A stretch of DNA of 64,000 nt. Origin: Pseudomonas sp. NC02 (GTDB lineage Bacteria; Pseudomonadota; Gammaproteobacteria; Pseudomonadales; Pseudomonadaceae). The notes beneath the pieces are model-generated. The model was given only the letters and a program-made list of their open reading frames with translations, did no database searches and was not told the DNA's origin. Made by a program: the position numbers and the translations under genes. Numbering within the stretch: position 1 is the first letter of the stretch; each line of letters starts with the position of its first letter. Positions 10,923 to 20,556 of the stretch are shown one piece after another. The DNA lies in assembly GCF_002874965.1 (NCBI RefSeq), contig NZ_CP025624.1:4340001-4404000 (forward strand), in the 5' to 3' direction.

Positions 10923-12602
10923 TCAAATCCTGAACTGCCCCACCAACTGACCCAACCGCTGCCCCAGGTCCGCCAGGCTGCGAGAGGTCTCGGCACCCTG
11001 TTGGGTTTCATCGGCCACGCTGTCAACCGCCACCGCGATCTGATGCACGCTGCGGTTGATCTCTTCGGCCACGGCGGTTTGTTCTTCCGCCGCGCTGGCG
11101 ATCTGCGCGTTCATCGAGTTGATGGTGCCGATCAGTTGCGCCATGGTGTCCAGGGACGCTCCGGCTTCGTTGGCCTGGGCGGACGTGCCGTCGCCGGCAT
11201 CGCTGGAGCGGCGCATGGATTCCACGGCGGCCTCGGTGCCTTTTTGCAGGCGGTCGATCATGCCCTGGATTTCCTGGGTGCTTTGCTGGGTGCGGCTGGC
11301 CAGCGCCCGTACTTCGTCGGCGACCACGGCAAACCCACGGCCTGCCTCCCCTGCCCGCGCGGCTTCAATGGCGGCGTTGAGGGCGAGCAAGTTGGTCTGC
11401 TCGGCAATCGAGCGGATCACACCAAGCACGCTGACAATCGACGACACATCCTGCTGCAAGCTGTCCAGGGACACGCCGCTGCTGCGGATGTCGTTCACCA
11501 GCGCGTGAATCTGCGCGATGCTGCCATCCACGACTTTTTTCGCGGCCTGGCCTTCGGCGTCGGTTTGCTGCGCAGCGACGGCTGCGCCTTGGGCACTGCG
11601 CGCCACTTCATGGGCCGCGGAGGACATTTCGTTGATCGCGGTAGCCACCTGGTCGGTCTCGTGACGCTGGCGCTCCATGGCCTTTTCCGAGCGGTTGGCT
11701 TGCTCGGCGACCTGGCTCACCAGGCCGGTAAGCTGGGAGGTCATCTCGGTGATCTGGCGTACCAGGCTGTGGATCTTGTCGACAAAGCGGTTGAAAGAGC
11801 CTGCCAGTTCGCCAAGCTCGTCCTGGCTGGTGATGGCCAGGCGGCGGGTCAGGTCACCCTCACCGGCGGCGATGTCGTCGAGGTTGATCTTCATCAGGTG
11901 CAACGGCCGCAGGATGGTATTGGCCACCAGCATGCCCACGGCGGCAATCACCAACAGCACCACCACGGCAATGCCGATGATGCTCAGCACCACGCCTTCC
12001 ATGCGTTTCTCCACCTTGGCCTGAACCTCGGCAACCTGGGCGTCGATGCCATCCAGGTTCACCGAGGTACCGATCACCATGTCCCACTTGGGCAAGTATT
12101 CGGTGTAGCCAAGCTTGGGCACCAGCTCGGTCTGGCCGGGCTGCGTCGAGCTGTATTGCAGGTAGTGGGTGCCGTCCTTGCCGACTTTCACCAGGTCGCG
12201 GTTGACGTAGACGCCGTTCGTGTCGCGGTTGTCCTTGAAGCTTTTGCCGACGCCGTCCGGGCTGTTGCCCTTGAACAGGCGAATGGTCTCGGAGTCGTAG
12301 CCGAAGAAATAACCGTCCTTGCCATAGCTGATGTTGGACAGCAGCTTGACCACTTGCGCCCGTGCGGCCGTATCGCCTTGGGCGGCAGCGTCGTACAGCG
12401 GCTTGATGGTGGTCATGGCCACCTCGACGTAACCGCGCAAGGTGGTCTTGGCGTCGTTGAGCAGGTTCTGACGGGTTTCTTCAACCTCGTTACGGGCCTG
12501 CTCCCGGAGGATCCAGACCGTGGTCAGGCTGATGATCACGGCAAACAACAACACGGGCAGGACAGCAAGGGACAGTACTTTGGCCTTTAGACTCAGACGC
12601 AT
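10923..12602 (-). CDS. ctpM: methyl-accepting chemotaxis protein, CtpM (malate receptor) type
   Basis: Inner-membrane chemoreceptor, 559 residues. Order: TM1 (about 10-32), one periplasmic sCache-like ligand domain (about 35-190, with [12 protein letters not shown] and [16 protein letters not shown] typical of sCache_2), TM2 (about 200-225), HAMP, then a signalling domain with the hairpin tip [19 protein letters not shown]. No C-terminal pentapeptide for CheR is seen. The place after nuo and next to an NhaC-type transporter and a TlpQ-like receptor matches P. aeruginosa PA2652 (CtpM, malate taxis), so malate or another small organic acid is the likely ligand. A FliA-type promoter candidate lies upstream. 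Confidence 0.82.
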   Translation of the reverse strand: MRLSLKAKVLSLAVLPVLLFAVIISLTTVWILREQARNEVEETRQNLLNDAKTTLRGYVEVAMTTIKPLYDAAAQGDTAARAQVVKLLSNISYGKDGYFFGYDSETIRLFKGNSPDGVGKSFKDNRDTNGVYVNRDLVKVGKDGTHYLQYSSTQPGQTELVPKLGYTEYLPKWDMVIGTSVNLDGIDAQVAEVQAKVEKRMEGVVLSIIGIAVVVLLVIAAVGMLVANTILRPLHLMKINLDDIAAGEGDLTRRLAITSQDELGELAGSFNRFVDKIHSLVRQITEMTSQLTGLVSQVAEQANRSEKAMERQRHETDQVATAINEMSSAAHEVARSAQGAAVAAQQTDAEGQAAKKVVDGSIAQIHALVNDIRSSGVSLDSLQQDVSSIVSVLGVIRSIAEQTNLLALNAAIEAARAGEAGRGFAVVADEVRALASRTQQSTQEIQGMIDRLQKGTEAAVESMRRSSDAGDGTSAQANEAGASLDTMAQLIGTINSMNAQIASAAEEQTAVAEEINRSVHQIAVAVDSVADETQQGAETSRSLADLGQRLGQLVGQFRI

Positions 12603-12611
12603 GGCTCTTCT

Positions 12612-12633
12612 CTCTTGAGGGACAACTCAAGAG
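12612..12633 (-). promoter_or_regulatory. 8-bp hairpin in the leader of the ctpM-like gene
   Basis: CTCTTGAG-GGACAA-CTCAAGAG is a perfect 8-bp inverted repeat between the candidate FliA promoter and the start codon. It ends only a few bases before the purine-rich GAGAAGAG ribosome site. It could start at or near the 5' end of the transcript and affect mRNA stability or ribosome access, or act as a terminator for the transporter transcript coming from upstream. No U-tract follows it. Confidence 0.4.
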
Positions 12634-12634
12634 G

Positions 12635-12661
12635 TTAACGGCTAGTTACAATAAATCTGTA
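12635..12661 (-). promoter_or_regulatory. candidate sigma-28 (FliA) promoter of the ctpM-like gene
   Basis: Read on the minus strand: TACA, 15 nt, GCCGTTAA. The FliA consensus is TAAA-N15-GCCGATAA, so there is one mismatch in each element and the spacing is exact. It lies 33 bp upstream of the start codon. Chemoreceptor genes are commonly in the FliA regulon. Confidence 0.5.
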
Positions 12662-12672
12662 GGACAATCCCG

Positions 12673-13995
12673 TCAGAGCGTCATCGCGGCAAACCAGCCA
12701 AACGCCAGCAGCGGAATGTTGTAGTGCAGGAAGGTCGGCACCACGGTGTCCCAGATATGGTGGTGCTGGCCATCGATGTTCAAACCGGAAGTCGGGCCCA
12801 GGGTGGAGTCCGACGCAGGCGAGCCGGCATCACCCAATGCCCCGGCCGTGCCGACGATGCACACGATCGCCAGCGGGCTGAAGCCCAGCTGCACGCACAG
12901 CGGCACAAAGATCGCCGCCAGGATCGGCACCGTGGAAAACGACGAGCCGATGCCCATGGTCACCAGCAAGCCCACCAGCAGCATCAGCAGCGCGCCCACA
13001 CCGCGGCTATGGCCGATAAACGCCGCGGAGGCTTGCACGAGTGTCTGCACTTCACCGGTGGCCTTGAGCACTTCGGCAAAGCCTGACGAGGCGATCATGA
13101 TGAAGCCGATCATCGCCATCATCTTCATGCCTTCGGTGAACAGGTCATCGGTGTCGCGCCAGCGCACGATGCCCGACACCGAAAAGATCAGGAACCCGGC
13201 CAGGGCGCCAATGATCATCGAGTCCAGCCACAGCTGGATAATGAACGCCGCCGCAATGGCCAGGCCGGCCACCAGCAGGGTCAGCGGGTTGTAGTGCACC
13301 GCCACCTGCTCGACTCGCTCGATCTTCTCCAGGTCGTACACACGCTTCTTGCGGTAGCTGACAAACACCGCCACCAGCAAACCGACCACCATGCCCAGCG
13401 CCGGTAGGCCCATGGCATGGGTGACATTGACCTGGCTGATGTCGACACCGCTCTTGGCCACGTTGGCCAGCAGGATCTGATTCAGGAAGATGTTGCCGAA
13501 GCCCACCGGCAGAAACATGTAGGGCGTGATCAGGCCGAAGGTCATGACGCAGGCGATGAGACGGCGGTCCAGCTGCAGTTTGGTCAGCACATATAAAAGC
13601 GGCGGTACCAGCAGCGGGATAAACGCGATGTGGATCGGCAGGATGTTCTGCGAGGCGATGGCCACCACCCAGAGCAGACCGATCAGCAGCCATTTGACGT
13701 GACTGCCGCCCGTGGCTTCCTGCCGATCCACCAGCAGCAGGGCTTTATCGGCCAGCGCATGAGCCAGGCCGGATTTGGCAATCGCCACGGCGAACGCGCC
13801 GAGCAGCGCGTAGGACAACGCCACCGTCGCACCGCCACCCAGGCCGCTGTTGAACGCCTTGAGCGTCGCGTCGATACCCAGGCCGCCGGTCAGGCCACCC
13901 ACCAGGGCGCCGACAATGATCGCGATCACCACATGCACGCGGGACAAGCTGAGCACCAGCATGGTGCCGACCGCGGCGATTACTGCATTAATCAT
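12673..13995 (-). CDS. Na+/H+ antiporter (NhaC-type) family transporter
   Basis: Inner-membrane transporter of 440 residues with about 12 hydrophobic segments. It belongs to the Na+/H+ antiporter-like group that also holds organic-acid and amino-acid permeases. Conserved stretches include [17 protein letters not shown] residues in the second half and the [20 protein letters not shown] loop. The ATG at 13995 has GAGGTAA just upstream; a longer frame exists but adds a non-conserved N-terminus. The neighbours match P. aeruginosa PA2653. Lying between two chemoreceptors, it may take up a compound that one of them senses. The substrate is not readable from sequence. Confidence 0.8.
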   Translation of the reverse strand: MINAVIAAVGTMLVLSLSRVHVVIAIIVGALVGGLTGGLGIDATLKAFNSGLGGGATVALSYALLGAFAVAIAKSGLAHALADKALLLVDRQEATGGSHVKWLLIGLLWVVAIASQNILPIHIAFIPLLVPPLLYVLTKLQLDRRLIACVMTFGLITPYMFLPVGFGNIFLNQILLANVAKSGVDISQVNVTHAMGLPALGMVVGLLVAVFVSYRKKRVYDLEKIERVEQVAVHYNPLTLLVAGLAIAAAFIIQLWLDSMIIGALAGFLIFSVSGIVRWRDTDDLFTEGMKMMAMIGFIMIASSGFAEVLKATGEVQTLVQASAAFIGHSRGVGALLMLLVGLLVTMGIGSSFSTVPILAAIFVPLCVQLGFSPLAIVCIVGTAGALGDAGSPASDSTLGPTSGLNIDGQHHHIWDTVVPTFLHYNIPLLAFGWFAAMTL

Positions 13996-14170
13996 CGTTA
14001 CCTCAAGACAGAAAACATGAAAAAAGCACGCACCTGCCCGGGCTGCTGTCGGGAACGGCTGCCGCAAACCAGGTTTTAAGGGAGTTTTATTAGAGGGCGC
14101 GCACTTTGCAGCAGGTGGGCGGGCATGTCAAAGCACGACGTCGCAAACAGCTTTAAATTGATCGTTTGAA

Positions 14171-14197
14171 TAAAGAAAATTTCCGAGCGGCCGATAC
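14171..14197 (+). promoter_or_regulatory. sigma-28 (FliA) promoter of the tlpQ-like gene
   Basis: TAAA at 14171-14174, then exactly 15 nt, then GCCGATAC at 14190-14197. This differs from the FliA consensus TAAA-N15-GCCGATAA by one base. It sits 43 bp before the receptor start codon, in the gap between divergent genes. Confidence 0.8.
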
Positions 14198-14240
14198 AGG
14201 CAGATCGTCTCTGTCGTATCGAAAGGTTAAGGAAGGCTCC

Positions 14241-16388
14241 ATGTCGCTCAGACAGCTGTCCATTCAATGGAAAATTACCCTGCTGGCCGGTCTTTGCCTG
14301 CTGGGCATCGTGACCTTGCTGGTAGGTCTCTCGCTGTACCGCATGGCGCAGAGCTCCGACCTGGTCAAGGCTTCCAGTATGGAAATGCTCGACGAAGCCG
14401 CCCAGGCGCGCATCGAAGCCCAGGGTGAGGTCCAGGCCTTGGGCATTCGCCAGCAGTTCATGGACGCCTATCAATACGGCCACGGTTTTTCCCGGCAGGT
14501 GTTGTTCCTGCGCGAACAGGCCGAGAAACGCTTCCTGGATGCCTTCGACCTGCGCGAAGACCTGACCCGCCAGGTCAAGGCCGCGCTGCAGGCCAATCCG
14601 GAACTGCTGGGCCTGTCCCTGGTATTCGAGGCCAACGCACTGGATGGCAAGGACGAACTGTTCGCCAACCAGCAAGAGCTGGGCAGCAACGACAAGGGCC
14701 GCTTTGCGCTGTACTGGTCCCAGCCGACTGCGGGCAAGCTGACTTCAATGTCGCTGCCTGAAAGCGACATGTCCGACACCAGCGTCGGACCCAGCGGCGA
14801 AAAAGCCAACGCCTGGTTCACCTGCCCGCGCACCACACTCAAGCCCTGCGTGATCGAGCCGTACTTCTATGTGATCGATGGGCAAAAGGTGCTGATGACC
14901 AGCATCGTCTTCCCGCTGATGGTCAACGGCAAAGTCATCGCCTCGCTGTCGGTGGACATCAACCTCAACAGCCTGCAAGCCGTCAGCCAGGGCGCCAGCC
15001 AGAAACTCTACGACGGCCAGACCAGCGTCAGCATCATCAGCCCGGTGGGCCTGCTGGCCGGCTACAGTCCGGACGCCGGCAAACTCAGCCAGCGCCTGGA
15101 TGCCGTCGACACCGCCAACGGCGCGCAATTGATCAGTTCGCTTTCCACCAGCACCCAGACCCGCAGCGTGCGCACCGACCACCAACTCAAGGTGCTCGCG
15201 CCGTTCCAGCCGATCCCCGATGGCAAGCCGTGGGGCGTGTTGCTGGATGTTCCGGAAAAAGTCCTGGTGGCTCCGGCTGAAGCCCTGAAGTCCAAACTGG
15301 ACGCCGATAACGCCAAGGGCACTCTGCTGGAACTGAGCCTGGGCCTGCTGGCAGCAATCGTCGGCCTGTTGCTGGTGTGGCTGATGGCCCGCAGCGTGAC
15401 CCGGCCGATCCTCGGTGTGGCGCGCATGCTGGAAGACATTGCCAGTGGCGAAGGTGACCTGACCCGCCGCCTGGCCTACGACAAACACGACGAACTCGGC
15501 GAATTGGCCGGCTGGTTCAACCGCTTCCTCGACAAGCTGCAGCCGATCATTGCCCAGGTCAAACGCTCAGTGCAGGACGCCCGTGGCACCGCCGACCAGT
15601 CGGCCGCCATCGCCACTGAAACCAGTGCCGGCATGGAGCAGCAATACCGTCAGGTCGACCAGGTGGCCACCGCCTCCCACGAGATGAGCGCCACCGCCCA
15701 GGACGTCGCCCGCAGTGCCGCGCAAGCCGCCCAGGCTGCCCGCGATGCCGATCAGGCGACGCGTGAAGGTTTGACCGTGATCGACCGCACCACCACCAGC
15801 ATCGGCCACCTGGCGGCGGATATGAGCACCGCGATGGCCCAGGTTGAAGGACTGGCGGCCAACAGCGAGAAGATCGGTTCGGTACTGGAAGTGATTCGTG
15901 CAATCGCCGAGCAGACCAACCTGCTGGCACTGAACGCCGCTATCGAGGCCGCCCGTGCGGGTGAAGCCGGTCGTGGTTTTGCGGTGGTCGCCGATGAAGT
16001 GCGCAACCTGGCGCGACGTACCCAGGAGTCGGTGGAAGAAACCCGCCTGGTGATCGAGCAACTGCAAAGCGGTACCCAGGAAGTGGTCGGTTCCATGAGC
16101 AACAGCCATCGCCAGGCCCAGGGCAGCGTCGAACAAGTGGGCCAGGCCGTGACCGCCTTGCGCCAGATCGGCGATGCGGTAACGGTAATCAGCGACATGA
16201 ACCTGCAGATCGCCAGCGCCGCCGAAGAGCAAAGTGCGGTGGCCGAGGAGATCAACAACAACGTGGCGACGATTCGGGATGTGACGGAGTCGTTGTCCGA
16301 ACAGGCGAATGAATCGGCGCGGGTCAGCCAGGCGTTGAACAGCCTGGCGAATCAGCAGCAGGGCCTGATGGATCAGTTCAGGGTTTGA
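14241..16388 (+). CDS. tlpQ: methyl-accepting chemotaxis protein, TlpQ/McpU type
   Basis: Inner-membrane chemoreceptor, 715 residues. It has TM1 (about 10-32), a large periplasmic double-Cache domain (about 35-360), TM2 (about 363-385), HAMP and a signalling domain with the [19 protein letters not shown] tip. The size and the [17 protein letters not shown] region with two close cysteines fit the TlpQ (PA2654, histamine) and McpU (polyamine) receptors, as does the place between the transporter and BqsS. I chose the ATG at 14241 because AAGGAAGG precedes it; an in-frame ATG at 14166 would start inside the promoter. Ligand assignment is by analogy only. Confidence 0.82.
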   Translation: MSLRQLSIQWKITLLAGLCLLGIVTLLVGLSLYRMAQSSDLVKASSMEMLDEAAQARIEAQGEVQALGIRQQFMDAYQYGHGFSRQVLFLREQAEKRFLDAFDLREDLTRQVKAALQANPELLGLSLVFEANALDGKDELFANQQELGSNDKGRFALYWSQPTAGKLTSMSLPESDMSDTSVGPSGEKANAWFTCPRTTLKPCVIEPYFYVIDGQKVLMTSIVFPLMVNGKVIASLSVDINLNSLQAVSQGASQKLYDGQTSVSIISPVGLLAGYSPDAGKLSQRLDAVDTANGAQLISSLSTSTQTRSVRTDHQLKVLAPFQPIPDGKPWGVLLDVPEKVLVAPAEALKSKLDADNAKGTLLELSLGLLAAIVGLLLVWLMARSVTRPILGVARMLEDIASGEGDLTRRLAYDKHDELGELAGWFNRFLDKLQPIIAQVKRSVQDARGTADQSAAIATETSAGMEQQYRQVDQVATASHEMSATAQDVARSAAQAAQAARDADQATREGLTVIDRTTTSIGHLAADMSTAMAQVEGLAANSEKIGSVLEVIRAIAEQTNLLALNAAIEAARAGEAGRGFAVVADEVRNLARRTQESVEETRLVIEQLQSGTQEVVGSMSNSHRQAQGSVEQVGQAVTALRQIGDAVTVISDMNLQIASAAEEQSAVAEEINNNVATIRDVTESLSEQANESARVSQALNSLANQQQGLMDQFRV

Positions 16389-16395
16389 TGAGTTG

Positions 16396-16428
16396 CGGGA
16401 TACTCCGGCAATCAGCCCGAGTATCCCG
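16396..16428 (+). terminator. stem-loop after the tlpQ-like gene
   Basis: CGGGATACTC and GAGTATCCCG form a perfect 10-bp stem with a 13-nt loop, 7 bp after the receptor stop. No T-run follows; the right arm touches a REP pair. Confidence 0.45.
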
Positions 16429-16515
16429 TAGCAGCTGTCGAGCCTTGGCGAGGCTGCGTTGGCGGTGTGTCAGGCATACCGCAACGCAGCCTCGCCGAGG
16501 CTCGACAGCTGCTAC
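16428..16515. repeat. REP inverted pair, family A, copy 1
   Basis: The ends GTAGCAGCTGTCGAGCC and GGCTCGACAGCTGCTAC are perfect reverse complements, with a second inner pair GCGAGGCTGCGT / ACGCAGCCTCGC, so the 88 bp can fold into one long hairpin. A second copy with the same arms and a different centre is at 20387-20483. It lies in the gap between tlpQ and bqsS. Confidence 0.9.
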
Positions 16516-16524
16516 GGTTTGTTT

Positions 16525-17841
16525 TCAATGGCGGCGTGGCAGGTCGATGATGACCTTTAACCCGCCCAGCTCGCTCTCCTGCAACAGAAGCACCCCGCCC
16601 CACACCTCGACAATATCCCGCACGATCCCCAGCCCCAGACCATGCCCGTCAGTCTGCTCATCCAACCGCGTGCCTCGGCTGAACACCTGATCACGCTGGC
16701 TCTCGGGAATCCCCGGCCCGTCATCTTCGACAGCCAACCGAAAGCCTTCCGGGGTTTCGCCGATGCTCAACACAATCTCCGCATCCGCCCATTTGCACGC
16801 GTTGTCCAGCAGGTTGCCCAACAGTTCCAGCAGGTCTTCGCGGTCCCACGGCAATTGCAAACCGGGCGGCACGCGGTAACTCAAATCCAGGTGTTCGCCG
16901 TGGATCATGTTCAGGGTCGCGAGCAACCCCGGTAATTCGCCGTCGCAATCGAACAAGGCACCCGGCAGTGTCTCTCCGGCCAGGCGGGCACGATTGAGTT
17001 CACGATTAAGCCGTTGCTGCACCTGCTCCAACTGTTCCCGCAGCAGCTTGCTCAGTTGCGGATGGTCCTTGAGCTGTTCGCTGGATGCCACGCTCAGCAA
17101 CACCGCCAACGGGGTTTTCAAGGCATGGCCGAGATTGCCCAGGGCATTGCGCGAGCGCTTGAGGCTGTCTTCGGTGTGGGCCAGCAGATGGTTGATCTGC
17201 GCCACCAGCGGCTCCAGCTCCACCGGCACCTGGGTGTCCAGTTGCGAGCGCTGGCCCTGCTGCAGTTGGGCGATCTGGTTGCGTGCGGTCTCCAGCGGGC
17301 GCAAGGCGCGGCGCACGGTGACCCGTTGCAGAATCAGGATCAGCAACAGCGCCGCCAGCCCCAGCACCAGGCCGATCTGGCGCATCAGCCGAAAGCTTTC
17401 TCTGACGGGTGTGTAGTCCTGGGCCACGCTGATGGAAATCGACTGGCCAAACCGTTTGTAGTCCGAACGCAGTACCAGCAACTGCTGGCCTTCCGGCCCC
17501 AACTGCAGGTTGCCCTTCAGCCCGGCGTGGGGCAACTGCGGCAGTTCCTGGTCCCACAGCGAGCGGGAACGCCAATGGGTGTCGGCAAAATCGATACGGA
17601 AATAGTGCCCGGAAAACGGACGCTGGTACGCAGGAGACAACCGCTGCTCATCCAGTTGCACACCCGCCGGCCCGCGCACCAGCGCCACCAGCAGGTTCTC
17701 GCTGTCGTTGCGCAAGCCGGACTCCAGGTAACGTTGCAGGCCCATTTCGAACAGCCACAGGCTGGTCTGCGCCAGCACCAGGCCGACGATCACCATCACA
17801 CTGATCAGCCCCAGGCTCAGGCGCCGCTGGATCGACTTCAT
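16525..17841 (-). CDS. bqsS: two-component sensor histidine kinase, BqsS/CarS type
   Basis: Inner-membrane sensor kinase, 438 residues. It has TM1 (about 9-30), a periplasmic domain of about 120 residues, TM2 (about 155-175), a HAMP-like linker, the HisKA box with H239 in LGHALKTPL, and the ATPase domain with [19 protein letters not shown] and [11 protein letters not shown]. Position after a TlpQ-like receptor and beside a matching regulator gives BqsS/CarS (PA2656), linked to Fe(II) and Ca2+ responses. I do not see the RExxE iron-binding motif in the periplasmic part; the only RE there is in VRESFR. The start overlaps the regulator stop by 4 bp. Confidence 0.82.
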   Translation of the reverse strand: MKSIQRRLSLGLISVMVIVGLVLAQTSLWLFEMGLQRYLESGLRNDSENLLVALVRGPAGVQLDEQRLSPAYQRPFSGHYFRIDFADTHWRSRSLWDQELPQLPHAGLKGNLQLGPEGQQLLVLRSDYKRFGQSISISVAQDYTPVRESFRLMRQIGLVLGLAALLLILILQRVTVRRALRPLETARNQIAQLQQGQRSQLDTQVPVELEPLVAQINHLLAHTEDSLKRSRNALGNLGHALKTPLAVLLSVASSEQLKDHPQLSKLLREQLEQVQQRLNRELNRARLAGETLPGALFDCDGELPGLLATLNMIHGEHLDLSYRVPPGLQLPWDREDLLELLGNLLDNACKWADAEIVLSIGETPEGFRLAVEDDGPGIPESQRDQVFSRGTRLDEQTDGHGLGLGIVRDIVEVWGGVLLLQESELGGLKVIIDLPRRH

Positions 17842-18506
17842 GCCGGGCTGGCGCCAAACCGATAACCCTGGCCGCGCCGGGTCTCGATCACGCTGCGGCC
17901 CAACTTGCGGCGCAGGTGGTTGACGTGGACCTCCAACACATTTGAGTCACGCTCGGTCTCGCCATCGTACAAATGTTCGGCCAGGTGACTTTTTGAAAGG
18001 ATTTGCTCGGGGTGCAGCATGAAGTAACGCAGCAGCCGAAACTCGGCCGCGGTCAGCTGGATCTCCTCGCCATCACGCATCACACACTGGCGACCCTCAT
18101 CCAGGTGCAAGCCGGCAGCCTGCAAGGTGGGCTGATTGGCGTGGCCATGGGAACGACGCAGCAAGGCCTGGATACGCAGGTGCAGCTCTTCGGGATGGAA
18201 CGGTTTGCTGAGGTAGTCGTCGGCCCCGGCCTTGAGCCCTTCGATGCGCTCGGCCCAGGAGTCGCGGGCAGTGAGGATCAGCACCGGCGTGGCCAGGCCG
18301 GCGGCACGCCATTGCGTCAACACCTCAAGCCCGGGCAAACCCGGCAGGCCGAGGTCAAGGATGATCAGGTCGTAGGGTTCGCTGCGCCCCTGGTACACCG
18401 CATCGCGCCCGTCCGCCAGCCAGTCGACGGCATAGCCTTGGCGATTGAGTCCGGCCATCAGCTCATCGGCCAGGGGTACGTGGTCTTCCACCAGCAGCAG
18501 GCGCAT
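17838..18506 (-). CDS. bqsR: OmpR/PhoP-family response regulator, BqsR/CarR type
   Basis: DNA-binding response regulator, 222 residues. The receiver domain has the acidic pocket (ED at 7-8), phospho-acceptor D51 in [11 protein letters not shown]79 and K101 in YLSKPF. The C-terminal winged helix ends with HLRRKLG and [10 protein letters not shown]. It sits between the PepSY genes and the kinase, all on the minus strand with touching or overlapping ends, so one operon is likely. A candidate BqsR box lies upstream of the first PepSY gene, which implies autoregulation. Confidence 0.85.
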   Translation of the reverse strand: MRLLLVEDHVPLADELMAGLNRQGYAVDWLADGRDAVYQGRSEPYDLIILDLGLPGLPGLEVLTQWRAAGLATPVLILTARDSWAERIEGLKAGADDYLSKPFHPEELHLRIQALLRRSHGHANQPTLQAAGLHLDEGRQCVMRDGEEIQLTAAEFRLLRYFMLHPEQILSKSHLAEHLYDGETERDSNVLEVHVNHLRRKLGRSVIETRRGQGYRFGASPA

Positions 18507-18829
18507 CAGTCGTCTTCCTTGTCTTTGAGCAGTTGACCGGTGTTGGCATCGAGTTCGATCTCGCGCACCACGCCTTCCACCGTCAATAGTTCGATTTCAT
18601 AGATATAGCGCACAGGGCGATCCTTGTGCTCTTCAAGCTCGGCGTCCAGCAGCTTGGCGCCCGGGTAGCGCTCGAAAGCCGGGCCCAGCAGATGCTCAAG
18701 CGGCGCGATCACGCCCTTCTGGCGCAGGCGCAGCGCTTCATCCTGGCCCAGGTCCCGAGCGGCCAGGCCTGAGCAAAATGCCAGGAGCACCAGCGCCACT
18801 TGAACGCTGGTGCGTAGATTTACCTTCAT
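18506..18829 (-). CDS. secreted PepSY-domain protein 1
   Basis: Small exported protein of 107 residues: a signal peptide (about 1-23, cut after GLAA), then one PepSY domain with the [24 protein letters not shown] pattern. PepSY proteins next to two-component systems are thought to act in the periplasm on ligand handling or kinase tuning. The ATG at 18829 lies in a TAATG overlap with the stop of the upstream PepSY gene, and its stop shares one base with the bqsR start. It corresponds to the PA2658/PA2659 position. Confidence 0.82.
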   Translation of the reverse strand: MKVNLRTSVQVALVLLAFCSGLAARDLGQDEALRLRQKGVIAPLEHLLGPAFERYPGAKLLDAELEEHKDRPVRYIYEIELLTVEGVVREIELDANTGQLLKDKEDD

Positions 18830-19137
18830 TACGTATCCTGATGATCCTTGAGGACGGCGCCGGTGACAGCGTCCAATTCCAGGTCCCACTCGACGCCCTG
18901 GGCGTCGCGCAGTTCAACCTGATAAAGGTATTTGCCGTATTCCTCTTCAAGCTCGGTTTCATGCACGGTGGCGCCGGGATGTTTGGCCAACGCCGTGGCG
19001 TTGAGCTTCTCGAAAGACACAATGGTACCAGCGTCGCGCAACTTCAGTGCTTCGTCCGGCCCCAGGTCGCGAGCCTGGGCGACGCCTGCGGTGAGGGCGA
19101 TGATACTGCTGGCGATCAAGGCTGTGAGGGTTTTCAT
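18829..19137 (-). CDS. secreted PepSY-domain protein 2
   Basis: Small exported protein of 102 residues and probably the first gene of the bqs operon. It has a signal peptide ending in VAQA and a PepSY domain (YLYQVELRDAQGVEWDLELDAVTG). It is clearly a paralogue of the next gene: both mature forms begin RDLG-DEAL-LR. The frame is open far upstream, but the ATG at 19137 has GGAG before it and gives a proper signal peptide. A direct repeat resembling the BqsR box is 56 bp upstream. Confidence 0.85.
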   Translation of the reverse strand: MKTLTALIASSIIALTAGVAQARDLGPDEALKLRDAGTIVSFEKLNATALAKHPGATVHETELEEEYGKYLYQVELRDAQGVEWDLELDAVTGAVLKDHQDT

Positions 19138-19192
19138 GGTGAGTCTCCGTTTCGGGATATTTTGCCTACGGGACTCACGGTACTGGATCCAA

Positions 19193-19208
19193 CTTAACTG
19201 AAACTGAA
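19193..19208 (-). promoter_or_regulatory. candidate BqsR box upstream of the PepSY-bqsRS operon
   Basis: Read on the minus strand: TTCAG, 6 nt, TTAAG. The reported BqsR box is TTAAG-N6-TTAAG, so one half matches fully and the other differs at one base, with exact spacing. It is 56 bp before the start of the first operon gene. About 10 nt further on is a weak -10-like TACCGT. Confidence 0.5.
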
Positions 19209-19296
19209 TTGCCACCATGGCAATTCTCTGCGAGACCTTTGCCTGCAACCGGGCAAGATTTTCTATACTGCCCTGCTCGCGGTAAATGAGACCGGT

Positions 19297-20376
19297 ATGA
19301 CTGCTATCCATATGAAGTTCCCCGCCTTGACCCTCAAGGCCGGTAAACGCGCTTTTGCACGCATTCGTGAGCAGGGGCTTGCGCCTGCGGACGTCGGCAT
19401 CCTTCCCGGCGCTGCCGGCGGGCCCAAGGCGCTGGGCATCCAGGGTCTGGACCTGGCGCTGTTTGGTGACTGGCTGCCCCGGGCGCCCCGCGAGCGTGCG
19501 CTGATCGGCGCCTCGATAGGCTCCTGGCGGTTTGCCAGTGCGTGCCTGCCCGACCCGGTGCAAGGCCTGCTCGACCTGGGCCGGCTGTACAACGAACAAA
19601 GCTTTGCCAAAGGCGTGACCATGGCCGAAGTCAGCCAGAGCTGCGTGCGCATGCTCGATGACTTGCTGGCCGGCCGCGATGCCCGCGTGCTCGACAACCC
19701 GCACTACCGGCTGAACATCATGGTGGTCAAAAGCCATGGCCTGCTCGCCGACGATCATCGCGGTCGGCTTGGTTTGGGGTTGTCCTCGGTGATCGCCGAC
19801 AACCTGAGGGGCCGCGCGCGGTTGTCCCGGCACTTCGAACGGCTGATCGTCCACGATCCACGCCAGGCGCCACCGCTGCATGCGCTCAAGGATTTCCCGT
19901 CGCGCTTCCTTGATCTGGAACCGGGCAACCTGCGCCAGGCCTTGCTGGCGTCGGGCTCGATCCCCATGGTGATGCAAGGCGTACGCGACCTGCCGGGTGC
20001 AGGCCAAGGCACTTACCGCGATGGCGGCCTGCTGGACTATCACCTCGACCTGCCCTACCACGGCGATGACATCGTGCTGTACCCGCACTTCACCGACCGG
20101 GTCATTCCCGGCTGGTTCGACAAAGGCTTGCCGTGGCGCCGCGCCAATCAACAGGGTTTGCAGGATGTCCTGCTGCTGGCGCCGTCGAAGGAATACCTGG
20201 CCCGCCTGCCCCACGGCAAACTGCCGGACCGCAGTGACTTCAAGCGCTTCATGGGGGATGACCCGGGCCGCAACAAGTACTGGCAAACCGCAATGAGCGA
20301 AAGCCAGCGGCTGGGGGATGAGTTTCTGCAACTGGCCGACAATGGCCAATTGGGCGAACGCCTGCTGGCTCTCTAG
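19297..20376 (+). CDS. patatin-like phospholipase family protein
   Basis: Probable acyl hydrolase of the patatin family, 359 residues. Seen are the oxyanion-hole glycines (PGAAGGPKALG, 38-48), the nucleophile elbow GxSxG (GASIG, S73) and the DGG motif with D242 (YRDGGLLDYH), so the Ser-Asp dyad is complete. No signal peptide is obvious. A second ATG five codons in is possible. It diverges from the PepSY-bqsRS operon and matches the gene order of P. aeruginosa around PA2660. Confidence 0.82.
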   Translation: MTAIHMKFPALTLKAGKRAFARIREQGLAPADVGILPGAAGGPKALGIQGLDLALFGDWLPRAPRERALIGASIGSWRFASACLPDPVQGLLDLGRLYNEQSFAKGVTMAEVSQSCVRMLDDLLAGRDARVLDNPHYRLNIMVVKSHGLLADDHRGRLGLGLSSVIADNLRGRARLSRHFERLIVHDPRQAPPLHALKDFPSRFLDLEPGNLRQALLASGSIPMVMQGVRDLPGAGQGTYRDGGLLDYHLDLPYHGDDIVLYPHFTDRVIPGWFDKGLPWRRANQQGLQDVLLLAPSKEYLARLPHGKLPDRSDFKRFMGDDPGRNKYWQTAMSESQRLGDEFLQLADNGQLGERLLAL

Positions 20377-20386
20377 CGCCCTCTCC

Positions 20387-20483
20387 GTAGCAGCTGTCGA
20401 GCCCAAGCGAGGCTGCGTCGGCAGCACCTCGGTTTGTCAGACAAATCGCAAACGCAGCCTCGCCATGGCTCGACAGCTGCTAC
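20387..20483. repeat. REP inverted pair, family A, copy 2
   Basis: Same outer arms as the copy at 16428 (GTAGCAGCTGTCGAGCC and GGCTCGACAGCTGCTAC) and the same inner GCGAGGCTGCGT / ACGCAGCCTCGC pair, with a different, slightly longer centre. It lies between the patatin gene and queD, so the two copies bracket the bqsSR-PepSY-patatin block. Confidence 0.9.
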
Positions 20484-20556
20484 GCGGTATGCGCGCGGCC
20501 GCGACAAACTGTTAAACTCGCCGCCTGCCAGACACCTCACCGAGCTGAAAAACCCT

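Noticed and set aside
10761..12590. 609-codon plus-strand frame across the CtpM-like receptor
   Set aside because: Antisense to a clear chemoreceptor with all domains; the frame has no recognisable fold and starts inside higA.
19140..20427. Long N-terminal extension of the second PepSY frame across the patatin gene
   Set aside because: The frame is open by chance on the antisense strand of the patatin gene; the signal peptide and ribosome site fix the start at 19137.
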